From positions 62,001-126,000 of the forward strand of contig NZ_CP125669.1 in assembly GCF_030053775.1 (NCBI RefSeq): a stretch of 64,000 nucleotides of DNA, read 5' to 3'. Source of the stretch: Acinetobacter corruptisaponis (GTDB taxonomy: Bacteria > Pseudomonadota > Gammaproteobacteria > Pseudomonadales > Moraxellaceae). The notes beneath the pieces are model-generated. The model was not told the DNA's origin. It saw nothing but the letters and a program-made list of their open reading frames with translations, and did no database searches. Positions within the stretch are counted from its first letter, which is position 1. Every line of letters begins with the position of its first letter. The position numbers and the translations under genes are program-made. Shown piece after piece: positions 25,949 to 37,731 of the stretch.

Positions 25949-25996
25949 ACCTTAGGATTAGACAATGACGTAAATCCTCTCATTCATCAACCATAA

Positions 25997-28525
25997 TTAC
26001 CAATCATATTTTAAACCCACTCTAAAGTTGGTTGGTGCACCATAATAACTATTGGTGGTAGCTAAATGATATTTTTCATTGAATAGGTTATTAAGATTGA
26101 AATTCAATATCAACTGATCATTGATTTTATAACGTGCCATTAAATCGACCAAAGCATAGCTACCCTGAGTAAATCGACCTGTATTAGACACGGTATTTTT
26201 TTCATAAATTTCACTTTGCCAACGAACACCGCCACCTACAGTGATCGCTTCATCAAGATAAGGTAAGGTATAGGTGGTAAACAGTTTAGCTGTGTTGTCT
26301 GGTACGTTGGTGTTTAATCTTTTATCCTGATTATCTGTAGACAGATTACGTGTAAAGCTGGTTGAAATTTGCCATACATCCGTAATTTTACCTGTTGCCT
26401 CAATTTCAAAACCGCGACTTTCTGTTCCAGACTCAGCCCGATATGCTTGAGAACCATCTGGAGCTAATACTCCAGTAATTGCCACGGCTTTGTTGTCTTC
26501 TTTAGTCTGATAAATTGCGGCACCGATATTTAATTGATTATCAAAGAATTCACCCTTAATTCCCAATTCGGTACTTTTGCCTACCAATGGTTCTATATAA
26601 CTTCCTGTAACGGTTTTTCTATCTTGTGGTGAAAAAATATTGGTATAGCTGGCATAGCCTGTCCAATGTTCAGTGAAATCATAAGTTACCCCAATATAAG
26701 GAATGACCTCACCATTTTCTTCCCGCTTAAGATAGCTTGTGCTGTTGTCAGCATTTGAATGGTCACCTGTGATTCTTTGCCAATCTTCAACACGAGTTCC
26801 CAGAATAACAGCCAGATCATCCGTTGCCTTTAAACGAATAGCACCAAAAATAGATTTGCTACGATCATCACCACTATACCAACCATCGATTTGAGTTGCA
26901 GGTCTGCTTGGAGTATCGCCATTCCATGTAAAAATATTATCCAGATTGCCATCCCATGACATATCGTTGTTCCATCCAGAATAGGTTGGGCGTTTGTTTT
27001 TACTTTGAGTATAAGTAGTGCCCAAAACCACATCATGGGTTTGATTCAATAAATCAAATGAACCGTTCAAGGTTAAGTTAAATAAATCCTGAGTTGGGCG
27101 ATAATCCCAGCGGGTTGCATAAAGCATTGCACCGCTGCCTGTGGCTTTATCAATCCCTTTGCTTGAAAAGGTATAGCCAACAACCTCATCGGAATCTGTA
27201 ATGGTTCGTGACACAATGCCTTTTAACTTCCATCGATCATTGAGTTGATGCTCAAGATCTGCAAAGAAAGCAGTTGTTGTACGGTCTGAGCCTGTCCAGC
27301 TCGCAGCCGCTGAATCTGAACGTGACCAATCAATCAAGGAACCATCAGTATAAAAGCTTGGTAAACCACCTCGTGCAACACCAGACAGGTCCATCTGTTG
27401 ATAACTGACACCCAGACTCCCTTTGGTTTTTTCACTAAGGTCTGCTTCTACCACAGCATAAGCAATTTTGCGCTCTTCATTGTAGCGATCAATATAGGAA
27501 TCTGAATTTTGATAGGCAAATAGAGTACGTCCGCGGACAGTACCTGATGCATTTAATGGACTGGAAATATCAATGTCGGTACGATAATAATTCCAGGAAC
27601 CCAAATCAGCACTGACTGAGGCCTTAAAATCTTGTAGGGGTTTTTTACGAACCATATTGATACTGGCACTTGCTGTACCCGAACCTGTCATTAAACCATT
27701 GGCGCCACGAACAACCTCAACACGGTCAAATAAGGCCATATCTTGGCTTTGGAAAATACTTGAATATGAACTCATTAGTTTGACACCATCCAGTAGATAG
27801 TTATCGACCTGCTGACCTCGCGCGTAAATAGGGGAGTTGTCACTACCGATATTTCCCCCTTGTTTAATTGACAGCCCAGCCGCTTGACTTACCACATCGG
27901 TTAATTGGGTTAAGTTCTGGTCTTTCATTTGTTGGTTGGTAATAATACTCACCAACTGTGGTGTTTCCTTAAGGGTTAAGGCTAAGCCAGTTGAAGCTGT
28001 TGACGCTTTCGCTGTATATGATCCAGAACCCTCTGTGGTTAGGTTATTGGCTTTATCCGCACTCAAATGAATGGTTGCTAATTGCACAGCGCCTGTTTTG
28101 TTATTGGTGGAATTCGCTTCTGTTCCATTTGCTTTTGTATGAATAGGCGCCAGTTGAACCACTTTAGGTTCGGCAACTGCCGTAGCTGATTTTGCCTGAA
28201 TGCTATATCCCGCATTCGTCACTTTAATAGCCTCAAATGGATGTGCTTTGAGTAATTGTTCTAAAGCTTCATCTACAGCGTAATTTCCTTTCAGTGAAAC
28301 ACTCTTGATCTTTGCAAGGGCAGTGGTGTCGTAACTAATCGTCGTAGCTGTTTGAATGGCCAACTGCTTGAGTGCCTGATCAAGTGTGGTTTGCGCAATG
28401 GAAATACTATAAACATTTGCGGCATACACAGAACTGGTGCTGATACTGGTGACAATAACGGGTATACCCCATAATACTGCACGTATTGCCAAAGCCAATC
28501 TACTTTTTGCCTGATCATCTTTCAT
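25997..28525 (-). CDS. TonB-dependent siderophore receptor with STN signalling domain
   Basis: An 842-residue outer-membrane receptor. After the signal peptide (through about VYA at residue 34), residues 38-110 are a secretin/TonB short N-terminal domain (ISIAQTTLDQALKQLAIQ), the mark of transducer-type receptors such as FecA and FpvA. A linker, TonB-box region, plug (LTDVVSQAAGLSIKQGG, YARGQQVDNYLLDG) and 22-strand barrel ending in FRVGLKYDW follow. It should import a ferric siderophore with TonB and signal to the FecR-like anti-sigma protein encoded just upstream. No siderophore biosynthesis genes are nearby, so a foreign siderophore is likely. Confidence 0.93.
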   Translation of the reverse strand: MKDDQAKSRLALAIRAVLWGIPVIVTSISTSSVYAANVYSISIAQTTLDQALKQLAIQTATTISYDTTALAKIKSVSLKGNYAVDEALEQLLKAHPFEAIKVTNAGYSIQAKSATAVAEPKVVQLAPIHTKANGTEANSTNNKTGAVQLATIHLSADKANNLTTEGSGSYTAKASTASTGLALTLKETPQLVSIITNQQMKDQNLTQLTDVVSQAAGLSIKQGGNIGSDNSPIYARGQQVDNYLLDGVKLMSSYSSIFQSQDMALFDRVEVVRGANGLMTGSGTASASINMVRKKPLQDFKASVSADLGSWNYYRTDIDISSPLNASGTVRGRTLFAYQNSDSYIDRYNEERKIAYAVVEADLSEKTKGSLGVSYQQMDLSGVARGGLPSFYTDGSLIDWSRSDSAAASWTGSDRTTTAFFADLEHQLNDRWKLKGIVSRTITDSDEVVGYTFSSKGIDKATGSGAMLYATRWDYRPTQDLFNLTLNGSFDLLNQTHDVVLGTTYTQSKNKRPTYSGWNNDMSWDGNLDNIFTWNGDTPSRPATQIDGWYSGDDRSKSIFGAIRLKATDDLAVILGTRVEDWQRITGDHSNADNSTSYLKREENGEVIPYIGVTYDFTEHWTGYASYTNIFSPQDRKTVTGSYIEPLVGKSTELGIKGEFFDNQLNIGAAIYQTKEDNKAVAITGVLAPDGSQAYRAESGTESRGFEIEATGKITDVWQISTSFTRNLSTDNQDKRLNTNVPDNTAKLFTTYTLPYLDEAITVGGGVRWQSEIYEKNTVSNTGRFTQGSYALVDLMARYKINDQLILNFNLNNLFNEKYHLATTNSYYGAPTNFRVGLKYDW

Positions 28526-28591
28526 GTGGTTTTCTCGACTGGGAGTATATTTCTCTATAAGTCGGATCAGCCCAGAAAAAGGATCAAGTTT

Positions 28592-29548
28592 TTATCTTTT
28601 TTTTATTTTTAATAGATAAGGACTGTAGTAGCTCAGCTCAAGCTGATGGGTATATGCCAGTGTTTCCAGGCTTTGCTGGGTGTTTTGCAGTGAAAATACT
28701 CCAGAAATATGGATATCTTTTAGCTCAGGATCAATGAAGTAAGTACCTTTCTTATAACGATAAAGTTCATCAAGAACTTTTTGCAATGGCCATTGTTCTA
28801 CCACTAAAAGCTGCTGTGTCCAATAGGGTTTGTCATTTTCAAGGGCAATTGGTTTTGAAATATGACTGCTATCGAAAAAAGTACGTTGACCCTGTTGCAG
28901 AATCTGACGTTGGGAAGAGACCTGCGGCTGGATGGCAACAGCATGTTGATACACTTTCACTTTTGTTTGTTCGCGATGTTCCTGACGAACTGTAAACTGG
29001 GTACCCAATGCTTCGACAGAGCCATTCTGGGTTTCAACCATAAATGGGCGATTTTGAGGGTCTTTCGCAGTCTGAATATAAATTTCACCTTCAATCAGTT
29101 TAATCTGCCGAATCTGCTGGGAAAAATTCACCTGAATATAACTATCACTTGCCAAAATTAACTGTGAACCATCTTTTAAAGGAATGGTTTTAATTTCACC
29201 AATTTCAGTATGATAGTCAGATTGCCATTTTGCCCAAGGCATCAAATACATCGCTAAACCCAGTGCAAATAGTCCTGAAAGGCTGAACAGCATATTCCGT
29301 TTTGTCGTCTGGTTAAATTTTTGATTGGACTGAACTAAAGATTCAGAGGGAAAGTTATTTGCAAGTCCTGTTAAGCCTTGGGTGAATTTTTCAATCTGTT
29401 GAATCGCTAAAGCATGTTGTTTTTTTTCTGCTTTCCATTGTTCAAATTGTTGCTGCTGGATTTCTGTCATTTCTCCTGAATGTAATAGAACTAGCCAGTC
29501 TGCGGCTGCGTCCAAGACATGAGGTGGAATTTTAGAGAAATGAGACAT
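28592..29548 (-). CDS. FecR-family anti-sigma/sigma regulator
   Basis: A 318-residue inner-membrane regulator. The N-terminal DUF4880-like part (DAAADWLVLLHSGEMTEIQQQQFEQW) binds the sigma factor; a single membrane helix lies near residues 89-107 (MLFSLSGLFALGLAMYLMPW); the periplasmic FecR domain follows (GEIKTIPLKDGSQLILASDS and FMVETQNGSVEALGTQF), ending in an STN-like segment. It should relay the receptor's ligand signal to the sigma factor. It lies between the sigma factor and receptor genes in the classical fecI-fecR-fecA order. Confidence 0.92.
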   Translation of the reverse strand: MSHFSKIPPHVLDAAADWLVLLHSGEMTEIQQQQFEQWKAEKKQHALAIQQIEKFTQGLTGLANNFPSESLVQSNQKFNQTTKRNMLFSLSGLFALGLAMYLMPWAKWQSDYHTEIGEIKTIPLKDGSQLILASDSYIQVNFSQQIRQIKLIEGEIYIQTAKDPQNRPFMVETQNGSVEALGTQFTVRQEHREQTKVKVYQHAVAIQPQVSSQRQILQQGQRTFFDSSHISKPIALENDKPYWTQQLLVVEQWPLQKVLDELYRYKKGTYFIDPELKDIHISGVFSLQNTQQSLETLAYTHQLELSYYSPYLLKIKKR

Positions 29549-29568
29549 AGCGGCAATAATTGATGCGT

Positions 29569-30084
29569 TTAACTTGTCTGATTATAAAGGCTTATGCAGG
29601 CCAGAAAAGCCTGTTTCATATCTCTTTTTACAGTTGCTTCGGAAATATTCATTTTTTCGCTAATGGCTTGATAGGTCATTCCATCCAGTTGCGACATTAA
29701 AAAAACCTGGGCTGTACGGGTTGGAAGTTTTTCCAGCATTAAATGAACCTGATACAAGGTTTCCCTGATACACACCTCATGTTCAGCCGTTGGAGAATAT
29801 TCTTCGGGCAGTTGTGCCAGGGCATCCAGATAAAGATGTTCCACATGCTGGCGTCGCCAATGGTCAATAATCACATGCTTGGCGATTCCCATCAGCCATG
29901 CCTGAGGTTCCTTAATTTTTTCAAAGCAATATTCACTTTTTAAGGCACGATAAAAAACTTCCTGACTCAGGTCTTCTGATTGATGGTGATGCTGGAGCTT
30001 ATGTTTAAACCATGCCAGCAAGGTGGTTTGTTGAGACCGATAAATTTCACTAAACCATAACTGTTTTTCTACATTCAGGTTCAT
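29569..30084 (-). CDS. ECF sigma factor, FecI family
   Basis: A 171-residue iron-starvation sigma factor. Region 2 is seen as HHQSEDLSQEVFYRALKSE with AWLMGIAKHVIIDHWRRQ; region 4 as LPTRTAQVFLMSQLDGMTYQAISEKMNISEATVKRDM. I start at ATG 30084 (MNLNVEKQLW); the longer frame needs a TTG with no ribosome site. A Fur-box-like sequence lies about 70-85 bases upstream, so expression should rise in iron starvation, after which the sigma factor drives the receptor gene. Confidence 0.92.
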   Translation of the reverse strand: MNLNVEKQLWFSEIYRSQQTTLLAWFKHKLQHHHQSEDLSQEVFYRALKSEYCFEKIKEPQAWLMGIAKHVIIDHWRRQHVEHLYLDALAQLPEEYSPTAEHEVCIRETLYQVHLMLEKLPTRTAQVFLMSQLDGMTYQAISEKMNISEATVKRDMKQAFLACISLYNQTS

Positions 30085-30150
30085 AGCAGGAAGTCCACAA
30101 ATTGGCTGGAAGATGTGCAATTAAAGGAGAATTTAAAAATGTTTTTAAAT

Positions 30151-30169
30151 AATAATGATAATTGTTCTT
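30151..30169. promoter_or_regulatory. Fur-box-like site between fecI-like gene and RND operon
   Basis: AATAATGATAATTGTTCTT matches the 19-bp Fur consensus at 14 positions by eye. It lies between the divergent sigma-factor and efflux operons and could control either or both. Confidence 0.65.
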
Positions 30170-30314
30170 AATATCAATAGAATTGTATACAAACTTTTAC
30201 ATAAAGAAATGATCTGGTTTGGTGTGTTATTCGACTAATCCAATAGAGGGACTTTTTGTTTCCCTGATCTTCCACCTGATGAATGCTTTTTAGTTTGACC
30301 AAGTAGAGAATGTA

Positions 30315-31526
30315 ATGAGTAAGCAACCTCTTGATTTAACAACACAACCACATTCTCAGCAGAATAAAATCAAATGGCTGATAGGACTTATCCTTTTAAT
30401 GTTCCTGATATTGTGGGGCTGGAATTTCTGGAAAAAATCTCAAGCTGAAAAACAGGACTCGTTTAGCCAATGGAGTAAACCTGTCCCTGTACGTGTGGTG
30501 GGGGTGCAGCGGGGTGACCTGCAACTTGAGATTAAAGCGATTGGTACAGTTGTGCCTGCCAGTACGGTCAATGTACAAAGTCAGGTTTCAGGTGTATTGC
30601 AAAAAATCTATTTTCAAGAGGGACAATACATTCAGAAAGGGCAGTTACTGGCACAGATTGACCCTACGCCATTTCAGGTCGCATTGGCTCAGGCTCAAGG
30701 TACACAGCAACAAAACTTGGCTCAGTTACACAATGCACAGAGCGAATTGGCACGTTATCAATTGCTATATAAACAGGACTCGATTGCCAGGCAACAGGTT
30801 GATCAACAACAAGCCTTGGTGAATCAGCTTAAGGGGCAAATACAGGCCAATCAGGCACAGGTCGATGCAGCCAAACTGCAACTGTCTTATACCAAAATTT
30901 ATGCGCCGATTGATGGTCGGGTCGGGTTTCGCCTGAAAGATGCTGGCAATTTGATACAGGCCAATGAAGCAACAGGCCTATTGAGCATTACTCAGGTTCA
31001 TCCCATCTATGTCCAGTTCGCCGTGGCTGAAAACTATCTAGATATTGTTCGTGAGGCTTCCAAAAATAAACAAAGTATTCGCGTAAGTGCTTGGGATCGT
31101 GCAGAACAAAAACAGTTGGCTACAGGTTCGGTACAAGCATTGGATAATCAAATTGATCTCAATACAGGCACCCTTAAAGTTAAAGCCGTCTTTGCCAATA
31201 CTGATGATGCTTTATTTCCTAATCAATTCGTCAATGTCCGCTTAAATGCCAAGACACTGCATAATGTTGTGCATTTGCCAAGTGATGCTATTCAGCATGG
31301 GGCAAAAGGAACCTATGTCTATATTATCAATAAAGAAAATAAAGCCGAAGTTCGGATGCTCAAGCTTGGCATGGTTTCTCAAGGACAAACGGAAATTGTC
31401 GAGGGCTTACAAGGCAATGAGCGTGTTGTCTTAGAAGGGATTGACCGACTTTCAGAAGGGCAAGACGTTCAGGTGGTTCAGGATGATCATGCACATCCAG
31501 CGCAAGCAAAAACTGTGGCTGGATAA
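30315..31526 (+). CDS. RND efflux periplasmic adaptor (MdtA-like)
   Basis: A 403-residue membrane-fusion protein. One N-terminal membrane anchor ([20 protein letters not shown]) is followed by a lipoyl half-motif ([39 protein letters not shown]), a coiled-coil hairpin (about residues 125-195) and beta-barrel regions. It links the inner-membrane pumps encoded downstream to an outer-membrane channel. It starts the efflux operon and diverges from the fecI-like gene across a Fur-box-like site. Confidence 0.92.
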   Translation: MSKQPLDLTTQPHSQQNKIKWLIGLILLMFLILWGWNFWKKSQAEKQDSFSQWSKPVPVRVVGVQRGDLQLEIKAIGTVVPASTVNVQSQVSGVLQKIYFQEGQYIQKGQLLAQIDPTPFQVALAQAQGTQQQNLAQLHNAQSELARYQLLYKQDSIARQQVDQQQALVNQLKGQIQANQAQVDAAKLQLSYTKIYAPIDGRVGFRLKDAGNLIQANEATGLLSITQVHPIYVQFAVAENYLDIVREASKNKQSIRVSAWDRAEQKQLATGSVQALDNQIDLNTGTLKVKAVFANTDDALFPNQFVNVRLNAKTLHNVVHLPSDAIQHGAKGTYVYIINKENKAEVRMLKLGMVSQGQTEIVEGLQGNERVVLEGIDRLSEGQDVQVVQDDHAHPAQAKTVAG

Positions 31527-31530
31527 TGAA

Positions 31531-34500
31531 ATGAATATCTCAAGATTCTTTATCCTGCGACCCGTAGCAACTACATTATTGATGTTGGCACTGTTTTTCA
31601 GTGGCTTACTGGTCTGGCGTTTATTACCTGTGTCTGCCTTGCCGCAGGTCGATTATCCCATTATTCAGATTTATACCTTTCAACCTGGGGCAAATCCAGA
31701 CACTGTCCAGCGCACCATCACTTCGCCTTTAGAACGGGAAATGGGCAAGATTGCTGGCTTAAAACAAATGTCATCCAGTAGTTCAGTCGGTGCATCGGTG
31801 ATCACCCTGCAATTTGAACTGAGTGCTGAATTGGGAATCGTTGAGCAAGAAGTGCAATCGGCTTTAAGTACCGCCAGCAGCAAATTGCCAAATGATTTAC
31901 CGACACCGCCGATTTATCGAAAGGTCAATCCTGCCGATGTGCCTGTCATTACACTGGCGATTAGTTCAGATACCTTGCCATTAACCACGGTCTACGACAT
32001 GGTTGATACCCGCGTCGCACAAAAGTTGTCACAGCTTTCAGGTGTGGGCATGGTCAGTTTGGCTGGTGGGCAGCGTCCAGCGATTCGGGTACAGATGAAT
32101 CCGAGTGCATTGGCCGCATTTAAACTGAGTGCAGAAGATGTCCGCGCTGCGATTTCGGCAGCCAATGCCAATCAACCCAAAGGTAGTTTTGATGGGCCGT
32201 ATCGTTCTACCATGCTCGATGCCAATGATCAAATGCGTTCCGTTGCAGACTATGAGAATTTAATTTTACGTTGGAATAATGGCGCGCCAATTCGCTTAAA
32301 AGATGTTGCACAAGTCATCGAGGGCAGTGAAGATCGTTATATGGCGGCATGGGCAGATAGCCAATCTGCGATTTTAGTCAATATACAGCGCCAGCCGAAT
32401 GCCAATGTGATCGAAGTGGCTGATCAAATCAAAAAAATATTACCAGAGTTGCAACAAAACCTCCCAGATAATGTGCATATCCGTGTGCTGACAGATCGCA
32501 CTGAAAGCATTCGTAGCTCAATTAAAGATGTACAAAAAGAATTGGTTTTCGCCGTTTGTTTGGTGGTGCTGGTTACATTCTTATTCTTGCGCAATTTTGC
32601 CGCGACCCTGATTCCAAGTGTTGCCGTGCCACTGTCGATTATCGGCACATTTGTGCTGATGTATTTTCTTGGTTTCTCGGTCAATAATTTGACTTTAATG
32701 GCGCTGACCATTGCCACAGGCTTTGTTGTGGATGATGCGATTGTGATGCTAGAGAACATTGCACGGCATCGGGAGTCTGGGGAAAGTATGTTACAGGCGG
32801 CTTTAAAAGGCTCCAAGGAAATTGGTTTTACCCTGATTTCACTCACGGTTTCGCTGATCGCAGTTTTGATTCCTTTGCTGTTTATGGGGGATGTGGTTGG
32901 ACGTTTATTCCATGAATTTGCGGTGACATTGGCTGCTGCGATTGCAATTTCTCTGGTGGTTTCACTGACACTTACCCCAATGATGTGTGCCTATCTACTC
33001 AAAGACTCAGCACAGCATACAGAGAAAACGAGTCGATGGAATCTTGATAGTGTGATTGGGCATTATGCAAAATTACTGCAATGTGTGCTGCGACATCAAA
33101 CCTTGACCCTAATGGTGATGTTTGCAACGGTGGTTTTGGCAGGACTTCTATATTGGTTTATCCCCAAAGGCTTTTTCCCTGTTCAGGACAATGGTGTGAT
33201 TCAAGTGGTGACTGAAGCACCAGATCAGATTTCTTTTCAGGCGATGAGTGAACGTCAACATGCGTTGGCAAACGTCATTCTAAAAGATCCTGCGGTGGCC
33301 AGTTTGTCATCATTTATTGGTGTAGATGCCAATAATCCCAAGTTAAGTAATGGAGGTATTCTGATCAATTTAAAACCGCATGCTGAACGTGATCAAGCCG
33401 CTGAAGTGATTGCTCGGTTACGTGAAGACTTTATTCAAGTTCAGGGAATCAAAGGTTGGATGCAACCTGTACAAGAGTTGAGTATTGAAGACAAAATTAG
33501 CCGTACCCAATATCAACTGAGTTTGACTGCACCGAAAGCCCAGCTATTAGAGCAGTGGACACCTAAACTGGTACAGGCATTGGCACAACATGCTGCCTTT
33601 GTAGAGGTCACCAGTGAAGATTCGGGGCAGGGTTTACAAGCCTATATTGAGGTCAATCGTGATGCAGCAGCACGTTTAGGGCTAAGCGTTGAAGATATTA
33701 GTTTGGCTTTGCAAAATTTATTTGCGCAACGCCAAATAGCGACTTTATATACTCAGTCAAATCAATATCGAATTGTATTGGAACTCGACCCGAAATTAAC
33801 CCAAGGCATTGAAGCGCTTAATCAAACTTATATTCATAACAGCATTGGGCAAGCGATTTTATTAAGCTCTGTTGCAACGATTGTGCAAAAACATGCACCG
33901 ATTATTTTACAGCACCAGTCTCAATTTCCTGCGGTTGGAATTTCGTTTAATTTGGCAAAGGATGTCTCCTTAGGTGAAGCAATTGAAGCGATTGAGCAGG
34001 TTCAGCAAAGTCTTGATTTGCCTCCTGAGCTAGATTTGCAATTACAAGGCGCGGCAGCAGCGTTTAAAAACTCTCAGCAACATACCTTGTGGTTAGTGAT
34101 TGCCGCCATTGTGACCATGTACATTGTTTTGGGAATGCTTTACGAGAGTTTTATTCACCCGATTACCATTCTTTCTACTTTGCCCTCAGCGGCGATTGGT
34201 GCCTTGTTGGCACTGTTTATGGTCAATCAACCGCTGGATATGATTGCCCTGATTGGGATTATTTTATTGATTGGTCTGGTCAAGAAGAATGGCATCATGA
34301 TGGTTGATTTTGCTTTAGCTGCACAACGCAATCAGGGCTTATCTGCTGAACAGGCGATTTATCAGGCTGCGTTATTACGCTTTCGTCCCATCTTGATGAC
34401 CACACTGGCCGCATTGGTTGGTGCAATTCCGCTGATGCTCGCTTCAGGTTCAGGCGCAGAGTTACGTCAGCCTTTAGGGATTGTGATGGTGGGCGGCTTA

Positions 34501-34617
34501 TTGCTTAGTCAGGTTTTAACCTTATTTACCACACCTGTGGTGTACCTGTTCTTTGATGGACTAAAGCAGAATCAAGATGAACCTGTCGTATCAGATCAGG
34601 CAGGAACATGCGAATGA
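31531..34617 (+). CDS. RND efflux permease (MdtB/MuxB-like)
   Basis: A 1028-residue RND pump with twelve membrane segments, two large periplasmic loops and the proton-relay aspartates in [21 protein letters not shown] 31531 ([17 protein letters not shown]) lies four bases after the adaptor stop; the frame is open from 31441 but the upstream part overlaps the adaptor. Two different permeases in one operon is the MdtBC/MuxBC arrangement, in which they form a mixed trimer. Exported substrates of that group include bile salts, novobiocin and siderophore-related molecules. Confidence 0.93.
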   Translation: MNISRFFILRPVATTLLMLALFFSGLLVWRLLPVSALPQVDYPIIQIYTFQPGANPDTVQRTITSPLEREMGKIAGLKQMSSSSSVGASVITLQFELSAELGIVEQEVQSALSTASSKLPNDLPTPPIYRKVNPADVPVITLAISSDTLPLTTVYDMVDTRVAQKLSQLSGVGMVSLAGGQRPAIRVQMNPSALAAFKLSAEDVRAAISAANANQPKGSFDGPYRSTMLDANDQMRSVADYENLILRWNNGAPIRLKDVAQVIEGSEDRYMAAWADSQSAILVNIQRQPNANVIEVADQIKKILPELQQNLPDNVHIRVLTDRTESIRSSIKDVQKELVFAVCLVVLVTFLFLRNFAATLIPSVAVPLSIIGTFVLMYFLGFSVNNLTLMALTIATGFVVDDAIVMLENIARHRESGESMLQAALKGSKEIGFTLISLTVSLIAVLIPLLFMGDVVGRLFHEFAVTLAAAIAISLVVSLTLTPMMCAYLLKDSAQHTEKTSRWNLDSVIGHYAKLLQCVLRHQTLTLMVMFATVVLAGLLYWFIPKGFFPVQDNGVIQVVTEAPDQISFQAMSERQHALANVILKDPAVASLSSFIGVDANNPKLSNGGILINLKPHAERDQAAEVIARLREDFIQVQGIKGWMQPVQELSIEDKISRTQYQLSLTAPKAQLLEQWTPKLVQALAQHAAFVEVTSEDSGQGLQAYIEVNRDAAARLGLSVEDISLALQNLFAQRQIATLYTQSNQYRIVLELDPKLTQGIEALNQTYIHNSIGQAILLSSVATIVQKHAPIILQHQSQFPAVGISFNLAKDVSLGEAIEAIEQVQQSLDLPPELDLQLQGAAAAFKNSQQHTLWLVIAAIVTMYIVLGMLYESFIHPITILSTLPSAAIGALLALFMVNQPLDMIALIGIILLIGLVKKNGIMMVDFALAAQRNQGLSAEQAIYQAALLRFRPILMTTLAALVGAIPLMLASGSGAELRQPLGIVMVGGLLLSQVLTLFTTPVVYLFFDGLKQNQDEPVVSDQAGTCE

Positions 34618-37600
34618 ACCTGCTGTCTACTTTTATTCATCGTCCTGTAGCCAGTATTTTGCTTGCAACTGCAATTGTCCTGCTTGGGATATTGGCTTAT
34701 TGGCGCTTGCCTGTGGCGGCATTACCACAGGCAGATATTCCAACCATTGTGGTACGTGCTAATTTGCCAGGCGCAAGCCCCGAAAGTATGTCCGCAACGG
34801 TGGCGACCCCTTTGGAACGCGCCATGATGGGCGTGTCTGGGGTAAAGGCAATTAACTCATCCAGTAATCAAAGCTCGACACAGGTGGTTTTACATTTTGA
34901 TTTAAATACCGATATCAATGAGGCGGCACGTGAGGTTCAGGCCGCGATTAATGTGGCAATGTCACAGTTACCCTCAGGTATGCCAAGCCCACCCGAATAT
35001 TTCAAGATTAATCCCAGCCAAAGCCCCATTTTCTATTTGGCGCTGAGTTCACCACAGCTTTCAGCAGGCAAGCTGTATGAGATTGCATCCAATCAATTAC
35101 AGCCCAATCTGGCACAAATCAGTGGTGTTGGTGAAGTGGAGATTGATGGTGCATCCATGCCCGCCGTGCGCATAACCATTAATCCAAATGCACTGATTTC
35201 TATGGGCGTTTCATTAGAACAGGTGCGACAGGCAGTTGCGAACAGTAATGTGGTGCAAGCATTGGGTGTGGTTGAGCAACAACAATTGCGTTGGCAAGTG
35301 GCGCTCTCAACCCAGTTAAAAACAGCGCAGGATTTTGCCAATCTGGTGATTAAGCAAACTGATGCTGGCATGGTACGTTTAAAAGATATTGCGGAAGTGA
35401 TGGACTCAGTTGAAAACCGTTATGTCAGTGGTTTTCATAATGGTCAACCTGCGGTTATTTTAAAAATCAGTCGTCAACCGAATGCCAATACCATTGCCAC
35501 GATTGACCAGATTCAGGCCAGATTGCCTGCTTTAAGTCGATTAATCCCAAGTGATGCGAAATTAACCGTGGTAATGGATGGCTCGAATATTGTTCGCGCC
35601 AGTTTAAGTGAAGCACGGGATACCTTGATTTTCTCCATGTTGTTGGTTGTGATCGTGGTGGTATTGATGCTAGGCCGATTGCAAAGTGCCGTGATTCCAG
35701 CCATGGCATTGCTGGTCACATTGGTTGGTGTTTGTAGTCTGATTTATCTGGCTGGTTTTTCTCTCAATAATCTTTCGATTATGGCGATGATTGTCGCGAT
35801 TAGCTTGGTCGTGGATGATGCCATTGTGGTGTTAGAAAATATTGAGCGATATATCGAACAGGGATGTGCTCCACTCCAAGCGGCTGTAAAAGGTATTCAG
35901 GAAGTTGGCTTTACCTTGATCGCCATGAACTTGGCATTGATGGTGATTTTCCTTTCTGTTTTGTTTATGGGGGGCGTGATTGAACGTCTGTTTAGAGAGT
36001 TTTCGCTGACCTTGGTCTTTGTGATTGTGCTCTCTGTATTTGTTTCTCTTGTTTTAACCCCAAGCTTATCGGCACGTTGTTTAAAGCCTTTGAGCAAGCA
36101 TAAGCCGCAGAAACTTTATCGTTATAGTCATGATTTTATTCAAACGTTAACCCAATCTTATATTGGTTCTTTAAGGTGGGTGTTAAAGCATGGCTATCTC
36201 ATCGTGGTGCTGTGGCTAGGTGCAATCATTGCCTCGGTCTATTTATATGATTTACTGCCTAAACGTGTGTTGCCAGAACAAGATACAGGGCGTGTTGGGG
36301 CATTCATTCGGGGCGATGATGGTTTCTCTTTTCAAATTATGCAGCCCAAAATCGCTGCTTTTACCCAAGCCCTGATTGCTGACCCTGCGGTTCAGGATGT
36401 GGTGGGTACTTCGGGTGGCGGTGGTGGGATGACCAATTCATTTCTGATGGTGAGTCTTAAACCGAAAGCCGAACGAGATGGATTAAGCTCCAAAGAGGTG
36501 GTTGAACGGTTAAAGCGCAATGCGCCTTGGCAGGCAGGTGCCGTTTTTTCTGCCAGTGTAGAGCAGGATTTACAGTTGGATGATCCTTTTGCCAGTAGCA
36601 ATGCTCAGGAATATTTACTCTTGCTGCAATCGGATAATGTGAGCTTGCTGCGTGAATGGGCGCCTAAAGTTGCCGAAGCCATGAAAAAACTGCCTGAGTT
36701 AGACGAAGTCGAGACACAAGGTGATGAGGGGGCACAGCATGTTACGCTGGATATTGATCGTGAAGCAGCAAAGCGCTTGGGTGTTGATATTGACGGTATT
36801 GCCAGTGTGCTGAATAACTCCTTTTCACAGCGCCAGATTTCCACCATTTATGATCAGAATGATCAGTTCCATGTGGTGATGGAGGTAGATCGTCGTTTTA
36901 CCGAACATCCTGAAGCTTTGGCAGATGTCAAAGTACCCAATCAGCAAGGTGAGTCTGTGCCTTTAAGCAATTTCGCCACATGGTCTTATGGGATTAGTAA
37001 TGACCGTATTTATCGTCGTAATCAATATGCAGCAATGGGTGTTGGCTATGTGGTGAAGAATGGCTATAGCTATGAACAGGCTGATGCTGCGATTCGAAGT
37101 GTGTTACCCACAATCATGTTGCCTAAAGAAATTTTTATAACCACAGATCGAGATGTGGAAAGTGAAAGCCTACAGGCAGGGCTGAGTACACCTGCTTTGA
37201 TTGTTGCGGTGATCATGCTGATTTTTATTGTTCTTGGTGTGACTTATGAAAGTATTGTGCATCCATTTACGATTCTATCGACCATTCCAACGGCTGCTTT
37301 GGGGGCTTTATTCAGCTTATGGCTGTTTAACATTCCGTTTAGTCTGATTGCCTTATTAGGCCTGTTTTTACTGATCGGGATTGTGGTGAAGAATGCCATA
37401 TTGTTGATTGATTTTACTATTCAACAACGCCGTCAAGGTCATACAGCGATGGATGCTGTCATTGCGGCAGCGACGTTACGTTTTCGCCCTATTCTAATGA
37501 CCAACACGGCTGCTTTATTGGGGGCAATTCCACTGGCATTGGGTTGGGGCGAGGGTGCTGAAATGCGTCAGCCTTTAGGTGTTGCCATTGTCGGTGGACT

Positions 37601-37721
37601 GGCTTTGGGACAACTTTTAACTTTGTATACCACACCTGTGATGTATTTAATTTTGGAAAATATTGCTCAGTTGTTTAAGAACTTGATGATGAAATTTAAT
37701 GTTTTTCATTGCAGCAAATAG
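34614..37721 (+). CDS. RND efflux permease (MdtC/MuxC-like)
   Basis: The second RND pump subunit, 1035 residues if begun at ATG 34614. That start overlaps the previous stop as ATGA and has AGGAA seven bases upstream; ATG 34608 is the alternative but leaves almost no spacing. Features are the N-terminal [19 protein letters not shown], periplasmic domains, and the relay [19 protein letters not shown]. Sequence is clearly related to but distinct from the preceding permease, supporting a heteromeric pump rather than a recent duplicate. Confidence 0.93.
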   Translation: MNLLSTFIHRPVASILLATAIVLLGILAYWRLPVAALPQADIPTIVVRANLPGASPESMSATVATPLERAMMGVSGVKAINSSSNQSSTQVVLHFDLNTDINEAAREVQAAINVAMSQLPSGMPSPPEYFKINPSQSPIFYLALSSPQLSAGKLYEIASNQLQPNLAQISGVGEVEIDGASMPAVRITINPNALISMGVSLEQVRQAVANSNVVQALGVVEQQQLRWQVALSTQLKTAQDFANLVIKQTDAGMVRLKDIAEVMDSVENRYVSGFHNGQPAVILKISRQPNANTIATIDQIQARLPALSRLIPSDAKLTVVMDGSNIVRASLSEARDTLIFSMLLVVIVVVLMLGRLQSAVIPAMALLVTLVGVCSLIYLAGFSLNNLSIMAMIVAISLVVDDAIVVLENIERYIEQGCAPLQAAVKGIQEVGFTLIAMNLALMVIFLSVLFMGGVIERLFREFSLTLVFVIVLSVFVSLVLTPSLSARCLKPLSKHKPQKLYRYSHDFIQTLTQSYIGSLRWVLKHGYLIVVLWLGAIIASVYLYDLLPKRVLPEQDTGRVGAFIRGDDGFSFQIMQPKIAAFTQALIADPAVQDVVGTSGGGGGMTNSFLMVSLKPKAERDGLSSKEVVERLKRNAPWQAGAVFSASVEQDLQLDDPFASSNAQEYLLLLQSDNVSLLREWAPKVAEAMKKLPELDEVETQGDEGAQHVTLDIDREAAKRLGVDIDGIASVLNNSFSQRQISTIYDQNDQFHVVMEVDRRFTEHPEALADVKVPNQQGESVPLSNFATWSYGISNDRIYRRNQYAAMGVGYVVKNGYSYEQADAAIRSVLPTIMLPKEIFITTDRDVESESLQAGLSTPALIVAVIMLIFIVLGVTYESIVHPFTILSTIPTAALGALFSLWLFNIPFSLIALLGLFLLIGIVVKNAILLIDFTIQQRRQGHTAMDAVIAAATLRFRPILMTNTAALLGAIPLALGWGEGAEMRQPLGVAIVGGLALGQLLTLYTTPVMYLILENIAQLFKNLMMKFNVFHCSK

Positions 37722-37731
37722 GAAGTCTTTT

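Noticed and set aside
31441-31530. Extension of the first RND permease
   Set aside because: It overlaps the adaptor gene out of frame; the conserved N-terminal membrane segment starts at 31531.
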